A stretch of 7,541 nucleotides of DNA from NCBI GenBank assembly GCA_024743015.1, contig JANSXJ010000175.1, positions 1 through 7,541 on the forward strand, read 5' to 3'. The notes under the pieces were generated by a model. That model did not search any database. It saw only the letters and a list, made by a program, of their open reading frames with translations, and was not told the DNA's origin. Position numbers and translations under genes: made by a program. Of the stretch, positions 1-6,736 are shown piece after piece; positions within the stretch are counted from its first letter, which is position 1; every line of letters starts with the position of its first letter. This DNA comes from Hyphomonas sp. GTDB lineage: Bacteria > Pseudomonadota > Alphaproteobacteria > Caulobacterales > Hyphomonadaceae.

Positions 1-27
1 CGCGGCGCGATTATGGGAGCCGGATGA
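1..27 (+). CDS. C-terminal tail of an upstream gene, probably the ATPase of the MCE transporter (partial)
   Basis: Reading from base 1 gives the codons for RGAIMGAG and then TGA at 25-27. This stop overlaps the ATGATG start region of the next gene, the usual translational coupling inside an operon. Eight residues cannot identify a family. The guess of an MlaF-like ABC ATPase rests on context: in many Proteobacteria the order is permease, ATPase, MCE protein, auxiliary lipoprotein, and the last two follow here. The other two plus frames are also open at the window edge, so the call depends on the stop/start overlap. Confidence 0.4.
   Translation, partial: RGAIMGAG
15..19 (+). promoter_or_regulatory. 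Shine-Dalgarno site of the MlaD-family gene
   Basis: GGGAG lies 4 bases before the ATG at 24 and 7 bases before the ATG at 27. The second spacing is closer to the usual optimum and favours the start at 27. Confidence 0.55.
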
Positions 28-989
28 TGGAAACACGTGCGAACTACGCTCTGATTGGTGCATTTGTGCTGATGGCGACGGCAGCCGTGATCGGATTCAC
101 GCTCTGGCTTGGCTCGTCCCAGTTCAATCGCGACTATGCGCAATATGATGTCGTCTTCCCAGGCCCGGTGACGCTCGAAGAGGGTGCATCTGTTCGCTAT
201 ATCGGGATCAAGGTTGGTGAAGTCGAAAGCGTGCGCATCGATCGCCGCGATGCTTCACTTGTTCGCGCGCGTCTTCGTGTGGATCGGTCCACACCGGTCA
301 AATCCGATAGCACGGCGATTATCGATTTTGCCGGTATCACCGGCGTGACCTTTGTTCAGATCAATGCGGGCAGCGAACAGGCGGGGCCGCTATTACCGGC
401 GCCTTACGCTGATGTACCTGTCATTCAGGCCGGTGAAACGCCTTTGGCAGCCCTGTTCGATGGCGGCGCCCAGGTCATGGCGCAGGCCGGCGTGACCATG
501 GAACAACTTAGCGACCTGATGACGGAAGAGAATGTCGCGGCCTTCTCCGAAATCCTACACAATGTGCGCGATATCACTGCGGCGCTGTCGGAAGACGACA
601 AGGCTTTGCTCGGACAGAGCCTCGCGACCCTCGCATCGCTCGAGCGGGCGGGTGACAATCTCAGCAAGGCGTCGGATGATATTACAACGGTCGCCTCATC
701 CGTCGACAGTGAGCTGGTTAGCCTGAATGCGGAATTGAAAGCCCTGGTGGCTGAGCTCAATTCCGCGACGGGTGATGCGAGCTTGACGCTTGAGGCTAGC
801 CGGAAGGCGATTGACGCGGCAACGGCGCTGGTTGAGGGCGGGGCGTCCGACACGATTCAACAAACAAGCCTGGCTGCTCAGGAGCTTCGGGTGCTCATCA
901 CCCGGCTCGACCGACTGACGCGCGAAATCGAGCAGAATCCGCAAGGCTTCGTCGTCGGCAACCCCTTGCCTTACGAGGATCGTCGATAA
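27..989 (+). CDS. MlaD-family (MCE domain) lipid transport protein
   Basis: Membrane-anchored MCE protein, the periplasmic substrate-binding part of an Mla-type ABC transporter that carries lipids across the envelope. Numbering from this start gives 320 residues. A transmembrane segment spans about 8-29, followed by one MCE domain at about 38-117, recognisable by the stretch with EEGASVRYIGIKVGEV and the later ITGVTFVQI. Residues 150-301 are mostly predicted helix rich in Ala, Leu, Ser and Asp. The C-terminus carries an NPQGFVVG motif seen in related proteins. It is longer than E. coli MlaD, whose helical tail is short; helical tails in other MCE proteins form hollow tubes. An alternative ATG lies one codon earlier at 24; 27 is chosen for ribosome-site spacing and the METRANY N-terminus typical of the family. 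The TAA at 987-989 overlaps the next ATG by one base. Confidence 0.92.
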   Translation: METRANYALIGAFVLMATAAVIGFTLWLGSSQFNRDYAQYDVVFPGPVTLEEGASVRYIGIKVGEVESVRIDRRDASLVRARLRVDRSTPVKSDSTAIIDFAGITGVTFVQINAGSEQAGPLLPAPYADVPVIQAGETPLAALFDGGAQVMAQAGVTMEQLSDLMTEENVAAFSEILHNVRDITAALSEDDKALLGQSLATLASLERAGDNLSKASDDITTVASSVDSELVSLNAELKALVAELNSATGDASLTLEASRKAIDAATALVEGGASDTIQQTSLAAQELRVLITRLDRLTREIEQNPQGFVVGNPLPYEDRR

Positions 990-1573
990 TGAAACCGTCA
1001 CTCATCACTTTCGCAGCGCTCACGCCTTTGCTCGCCGGGTGCCTTTCAGTCCTGCCGGAACCCGATACGCCGGATGCCCTTTATCGCGTCGAAGCAACCC
1101 AGAAATTCGACGGCCTTTCGGATCACCTGCTGGTTCGCGAACCTGAAGCGTCTCGTTTGATCGCGGGGCAGGGCATGGTCAGCGAAGGGCCGAATGGGGG
1201 TCTGCGTCTGGTGCCGAACGTAGAGTGGTCTGGCAGCGCGACCCGGCAAATTCAACTCGCCATGATCGACAGTTTCAAAGTCGGTGACCGCGGCAACGCC
1301 ATTCTGCCTGAAATGGGAGTCAGCGCGAGATACGAACTTGGCAGTCAGCTGAAGACCCTGAACCTGAGAGGTGATACGGCGCGCTGCGTCATGACGCTGA
1401 GCCTGGTTGCTACGAGTAATCGCCAACTCGTCGCGCTGACCGAAGTATCAAGTTCGAGCACGGCCACGAGCGGGTCGAATAAAGATCGAGCGATCGCGCT
1501 GAGAGAGGCGGCGTCCGCCTGTGCCGCTCAGGCAGCGCAGTTCGCTATCGCGTCCATGCCTGTCGAGGATTAG
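989..1573 (+). CDS. ABC-type transport auxiliary lipoprotein (PqiC/YmbA-like)
   Basis: A 194-residue predicted lipoprotein, the outer-membrane partner usually encoded next to MCE transporters. It has a short signal peptide ending in the lipobox LLAGC, with the lipidated Cys at residue 18. The next residue is Leu rather than Asp, which by the enterobacterial sorting rule suggests the outer membrane. The middle holds the family signature: a VREPEASRLIAG stretch at about 49-60, then VEWSGSATRQIQLAMIDSF at about 78-96. Length fits the family. The ATG overlaps the previous TAA as TAATG, and GAGG at 975-978 lies 10 bases upstream, so it is translationally coupled to the MCE gene. It likely receives or anchors the periplasmic tube formed by that protein; this role is inferred from family knowledge. 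Its TAG overlaps the stop codon of the convergent kinase gene. Confidence 0.88.
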   Translation: MKPSLITFAALTPLLAGCLSVLPEPDTPDALYRVEATQKFDGLSDHLLVREPEASRLIAGQGMVSEGPNGGLRLVPNVEWSGSATRQIQLAMIDSFKVGDRGNAILPEMGVSARYELGSQLKTLNLRGDTARCVMTLSLVATSNRQLVALTEVSSSSTATSGSNKDRAIALREAASACAAQAAQFAIASMPVED

Positions 1574-3936
1574 GCGACGGAACTTTTCGCATCCATTTGA
1601 TGCTTGGGGATAGGCAGGAAGAAGCTGACCTGCGTCCCGCGACCTTCTTCGCTGGCAATGACCAGGCGTCCGCCGTGCATTTCCGCGAATGATTTCGTCA
1701 AAGCGAGCCCCAATCCAGTGCCATCGAAATTGCGATCGCGTGTATCGCTGACCTGTTCGAACGGTTCGCCCAGTCGCGGCAGGGCGTCGGCAGGGATGCC
1801 AATGCCATTATCACGAACGGCAACGCGTAAATCGGTGCCCTTTTGATCGACGGTCACACGAATTTCGCCGCCTTTATCTGTGAATTTGATGGCGTTTGAG
1901 ACCAGGTTCAGGATCATTTGGCGGATTGCGCGATGGTCCGCGTCGACGAGTGGTAGGCCGGAATTTGCCACCAGTTTCAGATCGACGTCTTTCTCTTCCG
2001 CCCGGCGCCGGATCATCCGAACCGCGGCGTCGACGGGATCGACAATATCGATCGGGTGCAGATCAACCGTCATCTTGCCCGCTTCGATTTTTGCCATGTC
2101 GAGAATGTCGGTGATCATATCAAGAAGGTGCTTGCCTGAATCGAGGATGTCCTGCGCGTAGCCCTTATAGCGCTCATCGCCGAGAGGACCGTACATTTCA
2201 TCGACCAGGATCTCGGAAAAGCCGTTGATCGCATTGAGCGGTGTGCGCAGCTCGTGACTCATATTCGCGAGGAACGCGCTCTTTGAATTTGCTGATCGCT
2301 CGGCCCGTTGTTTTTCCGACTTCAGGCTCTTGGCGAGGTCGGCGGCTGTGGACTCAGAGCGCTCAAGCTCGGCGACAAGTTTGCGAAGTCGCCCTTGCTG
2401 TTTGGTCAGCTCGACTTCATTGCGCACATCGCTGGACACATCGAGCCCCATTGTAATCATGCCGCCCGACTTGGTGGTTCGCTCAACGATCTTGAACCAT
2501 TGGCCATTCTTGATCTTCACGATCTCAGCCCGGTCATCGGAAGAATTGGGGCGGCGTTCCAGAATGTTGGCTGCCTGCGCGAGCATGACCGTGTCATAGC
2601 CCATCCCGTTGCGGACGGTTGGTTCCAAGCCAAACACTTTGAGGAAGGCACGGTTCCAATAGATCAGCCGTTTGCGGCCATCCCACAGCGCGAAAGGCCC
2701 GGAAAAGCTTTCCAGGGCACCGCGCAGCCGGCTTTCTGCCTGCTTGGTCCGCGCGATCGCGTGCTTCATTTCCGTGACGTCCCGCAGGACACCGTTCAGC
2801 TGACCGCTTTGCTCATCGGGCTTGGCGCGCATGTCGAACCAGGTTGACTTATCGACGCTGGCAAAGACCTGCGAAATAAACCCTCTCTCGTGAAGGGTCG
2901 AAAGCGATTGCTCCATCGTATCGCGGTGATCTTCGTGCACGAAGCGGAGGATCTCTTTGGCTGACAGTTCGATCTCGCCCGGTTCGCCGAGCAATTGACC
3001 GGCTTCCTCGCTAAATGTGAAGCGGTGGGTTTTGAAGTTCCAGGACCAGAAACCGGCTTTCGCCTGTTGCAGGACTGTCCTCAGGATCCGGCCCGCGCGG
3101 GTCGCTTCCCCTTCATACGCTTCCGATTCCGTTCGGCGTTGTTCCAGCAAGCGAAACAGACCCAGGATTGCGAGCGCCGGGCCGAGCAATAGGAGCGCGT
3201 AGATCGCGAGCCCCGTCATTGTCGCGCGGGTCATGAATGGATAGGCCGTCTCCACACAGACCGACATGTCGCCGCGCGCCACAGGTGAACAGGCGGCGAT
3301 GTGCTGCGAAGAGCCAAACTTCGCGCCGTTCAGTTTGGAAGGTTGAAGGCTGATCTGGCGCGCGCCCTGGGCAACGGGAAGCCAGGAATCGGCCGGGACG
3401 ATGCCGAGACGCGGACCACCGGACTCTGGTGCGAACGCAATGATAATGTCGCCGGTGCTTGTCAGGCCTGCCGTTTGAGAGCTTGCCAACAAAGCCGACC
3501 CGGCTTCACCCGCGTCGCGCAGTCTTGATCCGGCATTTGCAGTCAGCGCATCCGTCAACGTCACGACTGTGTCCAGGTCCGATTGGACCCTGGCGGTCTG
3601 GGTGGGGGACCATCCCGCCTGATAGCCAAGACGCAAGGCTTGCTCGACGGCGTAGACCTTGCCGCCAATATGCTCCGAAATGGCCAGGGACTCGCGATGG
3701 GTCTGAGTTTGCTGGGCAGATAAATCGCGCGCGCGGTCATCATAGGCTTTCAGACCTAGCGCCACGCCCTCGATCAGGATGATCAATCCGAGCGCTTTGG
3801 TCAGGCTGAGCGACGGCCGTGACGACGCACGCCGAACCGGCTTGGCTTTGCCAGATCGCGTCTTTTGACGTGCCACAGCCCGCACCTTTCCGGGTGCGCC
3901 CCCGATGGGCGCACTTCCACATCCTCCAGCTTTCAT
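1570..3936 (-). CDS. Membrane-bound PAS sensor histidine kinase, PleC/DivJ-like
   Basis: Hybrid-free histidine kinase of 788 residues. After a basic N-terminus, transmembrane segments at about 45-62 and 239-262 enclose a periplasmic sensor region of about 175 residues with Cys216 and Cys227 close together. Two PAS-like domains follow (about 283-395 and 400-505), then a helical linker. The HisKA H-box has SHELRTPLN with phospho-acceptor His561; the ATPase part shows the N-box (Asn677, Asn681), G1 DNGIGIP at 709-715 and G2 GTGLGLAL at 739-746. No receiver domain is present, so it should phosphorylate a separate response regulator. The H-box context and the architecture resemble PleC, the cell-cycle kinase/phosphatase of DivK and PleD, but orthology is not proven. 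The start is uncertain: the ATG at 3936 lacks a Shine-Dalgarno site, while an in-frame GTG at 3876 has AAAGG eight bases upstream and would remove a Gly/Ala-rich 20-residue leader. It lies 56 bases after pepN on the same strand. Confidence 0.9.
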   Translation of the reverse strand: MKAGGCGSAPIGGAPGKVRAVARQKTRSGKAKPVRRASSRPSLSLTKALGLIILIEGVALGLKAYDDRARDLSAQQTQTHRESLAISEHIGGKVYAVEQALRLGYQAGWSPTQTARVQSDLDTVVTLTDALTANAGSRLRDAGEAGSALLASSQTAGLTSTGDIIIAFAPESGGPRLGIVPADSWLPVAQGARQISLQPSKLNGAKFGSSQHIAACSPVARGDMSVCVETAYPFMTRATMTGLAIYALLLLGPALAILGLFRLLEQRRTESEAYEGEATRAGRILRTVLQQAKAGFWSWNFKTHRFTFSEEAGQLLGEPGEIELSAKEILRFVHEDHRDTMEQSLSTLHERGFISQVFASVDKSTWFDMRAKPDEQSGQLNGVLRDVTEMKHAIARTKQAESRLRGALESFSGPFALWDGRKRLIYWNRAFLKVFGLEPTVRNGMGYDTVMLAQAANILERRPNSSDDRAEIVKIKNGQWFKIVERTTKSGGMITMGLDVSSDVRNEVELTKQQGRLRKLVAELERSESTAADLAKSLKSEKQRAERSANSKSAFLANMSHELRTPLNAINGFSEILVDEMYGPLGDERYKGYAQDILDSGKHLLDMITDILDMAKIEAGKMTVDLHPIDIVDPVDAAVRMIRRRAEEKDVDLKLVANSGLPLVDADHRAIRQMILNLVSNAIKFTDKGGEIRVTVDQKGTDLRVAVRDNGIGIPADALPRLGEPFEQVSDTRDRNFDGTGLGLALTKSFAEMHGGRLVIASEEGRGTQVSFFLPIPKHQMDAKSSVA
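3881..3913 (-). promoter_or_regulatory. Two overlapping, mutually exclusive hairpins at the kinase start
   Basis: Read on the minus strand, TGCGCCC (3913-3907) pairs perfectly with GGGCGCA (3901-3895) around a 5-base loop. CGCACC (3898-3893) pairs perfectly with GGTGCG (3886-3881) around a 6-base loop. The two stems share bases 3895-3898, so only one can form at a time. The second stem takes up the two G bases of the AAAGG that precedes the alternative GTG start at 3876. If that GTG is the true start, this is leader RNA that could switch ribosome access; otherwise it is only coding sequence. Regulation is inference. Confidence 0.35.
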
Positions 3937-3992
3937 GTCCGAAAGTTCAGGAAGGGTTAACCAAGGCGACGATTCTGTTAAGATTTGCGGCG
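3937..3992 (-). promoter_or_regulatory. pepN-kinase intergenic gap with paired TTAA sites and a GANTC site
   Basis: The 56-base gap holds TTAA at 3957-3960 (inside GTTAACC) and TTAA at 3978-3981, 21 bases apart from start to start, and GATTC at 3971-3975 between them. In Caulobacterales, TTAA-containing boxes are CtrA sites and GANTC is the CcrM methylation site. The canonical CtrA spacing of seven bases between TTAA halves is not met, so this is only a candidate control region. No hairpin followed by a T-run is seen, so pepN transcripts could continue into the kinase. Confidence 0.25.
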
Positions 3993-6557
3993 TTAGCCAA
4001 GGGTGCGGGTAATAATATCAGCAGCGTTCTTGGAAAGGTCCTTCGCTTGCAAAGCTTTAAGCGCTTTTTCGGCTTCACCGCGGGCCCGCGGTTCAAGGGA
4101 TTTCCATTGCTCGAATGCGGTCAGCAGGCGTGCGGCGAGGGCCGGATTCTTCTCGTCCGCTTGCGCGATGATCTCTGACACGACGCGATATCCAGTGCCA
4201 TCGGGCGCATGAAATGCCGGTAGGTTCTGCATCGCGAAAACTGCGACAACAGACCGAACACGGTTTGGGTTGCTGAGATCGAAATCCTTGTGCTGGAGCA
4301 ATCGTTCAATATCCTCAACCGTCCCAGTGCTGGCCTGTACGGCGAACCACTTGTCCATAACCAGCGGGTTACTCGACCATTTCTCTTCAAACGCGGCGAG
4401 GCTGGCAGCCTTGTTCGGGCCGCCTGCGATGGCAAGCGCACGCAGCGCGGACAGGCTCTCCGTCATGTTTGGGGCGGCGTCGAAGACCTGCTTCAGCATC
4501 GCGTCCTGATCCTCGCCCAGAGCGCTGAGCAGGGTCAGCATTGCGCTCCGCAAAGCGCGAATGCCGGATTGTTCAGCATCCGGCTTGAACGGCGCAGGTG
4601 ACGACTGCGCCAGCACAGTGGCCGCGTCTGCCGACAGCTCCGATGCGAGGGCGCGTTGAACCGTCTTGCGCGCTTCGCTCAAAGCCCCGGCATCGGCGGG
4701 CACATGATCAAGGAACAGCTCGCCAACATCCGGTAAACGCGTCAACAGAGCTGCGAAGGCGGGGTCGCCTTGCTTCGCGCGTACGGCGCCTGCGATGGCC
4801 GTAATGACAGCTGCGTCCGGTTTCGCTTTCTGGTCATAGGCAATGGCCAGAATGTCCTTGCGCGCCAGGGCTTGCAGGGCGTTCCACTGGTTGAAAGGGT
4901 CATCGTCAACTTTTGCGAGTGCCAGGACCTCTGCATCATTGATCTGGTGATCGAGCCGGATCGGGGCGGAGAAGCCACGATTGAGCGAGACACGCGGGCG
5001 TTCGGTCTGGTCTGAAATGCGCCAGACCAATTCGTCACCGTCCAGGATCAGCGTCAGGTCCTCGATTTTTTTTCCACTTGGGGTAAATGCAGCGGCGCGG
5101 ATCGGCATGGGGAGCGGTTTCGGCGTGTCATTGCCAGGTGTTTTGGGGTTGGTTTGCGCCAGCATGACCGTCAACGAACCCGCGTCCTCGTCCCAGATTT
5201 CAGTAGCTGTGACGGTCGGCGTGCCGGGCTGGCTGTACCAACGCCGGAAGCTGGTGAGATCTTCGCCACTCGCCTCTTCAAAACACGCATAGAAATGCTC
5301 AATCGTTGTCGCTTCACCATCGTGGCGATCGAAATAGATCTGCATCCCTTTGGCAAAGGCCTCATCACCGATGAGGGTCTTGAGCATGCGAATAATCTCG
5401 GCACCCTTCTCATACACCGTGGCGGTGTAGAGATTATCGATGCTGGCATAGCTGTCAGGCCGCACCTGGTGCGCGAGGGGGCCGGCATCTTCTGCGAATT
5501 GCCGGGCGCGAAGTCGGATCACGTCCTTGATGCGTTGGACGGGGCGCGAGCGCATATCGGCGCTGAACTCCTGATCGCGGAAGACGGTCAATCCTTCCTT
5601 TAGGCAGAGCTGGAACCAGTCGCGGCAGGTGATCCGGTTGCCGGTCCAGTTGTGAAAGTACTCGTGTCCGACAATGCTTTCGATCGCTTCGAAATCGGCA
5701 TCCGTCGCGGTCGCTTCATCAGCGAGGACATAGGCGGAATTGAAGATATTGAGGCCCTTGTTTTCCATCGCTCCGAAATTGAAATCGCGCACAGCAACAA
5801 TGTTGAACACGCCAAGATCATATTCGCGGGCGAACACGTTCTCGTCCCAGACCATGGACGCTTTCAGGCTCTCCATTGCCCAGGCGGCGCGGTCACCATC
5901 GCCTTTGTCGACATGCACTGCCAGATCAACCTTGGCGCCGTTCATCGTTGTGAATGTGTCGCGATAAATATCGTAATCACCGGCGCATAACGCAAAGAGA
6001 TAGGAAGGCTTCGGGTGAGGATCATCCCATTCCGCAAAATGACGAGCCTCGCCAAGATCGCCGCTTTCGCCGGGCGTACCGTTAGACAAAAGGATCGGGT
6101 ACTTGGCTTTGTCGGCTTCGATGCGCACCTTGAACCGGCTCATCACATCCGGGCGGTCGGGCCAGTAGGTGATGCGGCGAAAGCCGACACTTTCGCATTG
6201 GGTGCAGAAACGATCCCCTGAAATATACAGACCTGAAAGTGCCGTATTGGCTGACGGATCGATGGTAACCAGCGTCTCGAGCGTAAACGAGTCCGGCGCA
6301 TCCAACACAGTAAGGGTCTCGTCAGTCAGTGTGTAACCGCCTTTGTCGAGCACGTCGCCGTCGACCTTGATCCACTCGAGTTGGACCTGCACCCCGTCGA
6401 GGATCAGATCGCCCGCGTTGAGGCGGCGCACCTGCATAACCGTGCGGACCTTGGTGGCGCTTGGCTCCAGATCGAAAACCATCTCAACCTGGTCAATCGC
6501 AAACGGATAGGGCGTGTAATCAGCCAGCTTGATTTGTATGGGGGTTTCGGTGCGCAT
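3993..6557 (-). CDS. pepN: Aminopeptidase N (M1 family zinc metallopeptidase)
   Basis: Cytosolic enzyme that removes N-terminal amino acids from peptides in the last steps of protein turnover. From this start it has 854 residues, close to the 870 of E. coli PepN, and matches that type along its length. Domain I (about 1-194) carries CTQCE. Domain II holds the exopeptidase motif GAMEN at 262-266, the zinc site HEYFHNWTGN with His298, catalytic Glu299 and His302, third ligand Glu321, and Tyr382 of TVYEKGAE. A beta domain and a long helical C-terminal domain follow, the latter including the conserved NPLVMDKWF and SNPNRVRS. All catalytic residues are present. In-frame ATGs also occur at 6584 and 6638; 6557 is chosen because AAAGG precedes it by seven bases, MRTETPIQIKLADY fits family N-termini, and a promoter candidate overlaps the longer versions. 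The residue just before GAMEN is Phe, where E. coli has Met260. An A8 run lies at 5066-5073. Confidence 0.95.
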   Translation of the reverse strand: MRTETPIQIKLADYTPYPFAIDQVEMVFDLEPSATKVRTVMQVRRLNAGDLILDGVQVQLEWIKVDGDVLDKGGYTLTDETLTVLDAPDSFTLETLVTIDPSANTALSGLYISGDRFCTQCESVGFRRITYWPDRPDVMSRFKVRIEADKAKYPILLSNGTPGESGDLGEARHFAEWDDPHPKPSYLFALCAGDYDIYRDTFTTMNGAKVDLAVHVDKGDGDRAAWAMESLKASMVWDENVFAREYDLGVFNIVAVRDFNFGAMENKGLNIFNSAYVLADEATATDADFEAIESIVGHEYFHNWTGNRITCRDWFQLCLKEGLTVFRDQEFSADMRSRPVQRIKDVIRLRARQFAEDAGPLAHQVRPDSYASIDNLYTATVYEKGAEIIRMLKTLIGDEAFAKGMQIYFDRHDGEATTIEHFYACFEEASGEDLTSFRRWYSQPGTPTVTATEIWDEDAGSLTVMLAQTNPKTPGNDTPKPLPMPIRAAAFTPSGKKIEDLTLILDGDELVWRISDQTERPRVSLNRGFSAPIRLDHQINDAEVLALAKVDDDPFNQWNALQALARKDILAIAYDQKAKPDAAVITAIAGAVRAKQGDPAFAALLTRLPDVGELFLDHVPADAGALSEARKTVQRALASELSADAATVLAQSSPAPFKPDAEQSGIRALRSAMLTLLSALGEDQDAMLKQVFDAAPNMTESLSALRALAIAGGPNKAASLAAFEEKWSSNPLVMDKWFAVQASTGTVEDIERLLQHKDFDLSNPNRVRSVVAVFAMQNLPAFHAPDGTGYRVVSEIIAQADEKNPALAARLLTAFEQWKSLEPRARGEAEKALKALQAKDLSKNAADIITRTLG

Positions 6558-6586
6558 CTGAGGGCCTTTCTGCTCCGGGTCCATTC

Positions 6587-6614
6587 CATTTAGACATCCG
6601 ATCAGTGCTTGCAA
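6587..6614 (-). promoter_or_regulatory. Candidate sigma70-type promoter of pepN
   Basis: On the minus strand TTGCAA (6614-6609) and TAAATG (6592-6587) are separated by 16 bases, resembling -35 and -10 boxes. Transcription would begin near 6580, leaving a leader of about 20 bases before the chosen pepN ATG. If correct it rules out the 6638 start. The match is moderate and such motifs are common. Confidence 0.3.
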
Positions 6615-6697
6615 TCCAGACAAGGCAAAGCTCTGCATTTTTCGCAGCGAAAGCCTACCGTGGCGTCACGGGTTTCCGCGCACGTCAACCGCGCTAT

Positions 6698-6708
6698 TGT
6701 CATAGACA
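6698..6708. repeat. Small inverted repeat in the divergent intergenic region, possible operator
   Basis: TGTC-ATA-GACA is a perfect 4-base inverted repeat lying 28 bases upstream of the acyl-CoA dehydrogenase ATG, in the 179-base region between that gene and pepN. A dimeric repressor could bind such a site, but it is short enough to occur by chance. I see no other clear element in the region. Confidence 0.2.
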
Positions 6709-6720
6709 TAGAAATTGACA

Positions 6721-6726
6721 GGGAGG
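6721..6726 (+). promoter_or_regulatory. Shine-Dalgarno site of the acyl-CoA dehydrogenase gene
   Basis: GGGAGG lies 10 bases before the ATG at 6737. It is the only strong ribosome site near the N-terminus and supports this start. Confidence 0.6.
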
Positions 6727-6736
6727 CCGGCTGGCC

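Noticed and set aside
425..853. A 142-codon minus-strand frame inside the MCE gene
   Set aside because: The translation is Ser/Ala-rich without any family features, and the plus-strand frame holds the MCE protein with operon-style overlaps.
1589..1603. Inverted repeat GCATC-cattt-GATGC near the convergent gene ends as a terminator
   Set aside because: The stem is only five bases, has no T-run after it on either strand, and lies inside the kinase coding sequence.
3957..3981. A classical CtrA box (TTAA-N7-TTAA)
   Set aside because: The two TTAA sites are separated by 17 bases, not seven; they are kept only as a weak candidate arrangement.
6558..6638. Longer pepN start at 6638 (27 extra residues)
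   Set aside because: The extra segment does not resemble PepN N-termini, and a ribosome site and promoter candidate point to the start at 6557.
6715..6720. Perfect TTGACA as a -35 box for the acyl-CoA dehydrogenase gene
   Set aside because: A matching -10 box would fall inside the gene after its start codon, and no TATAAT-like sequence is there.
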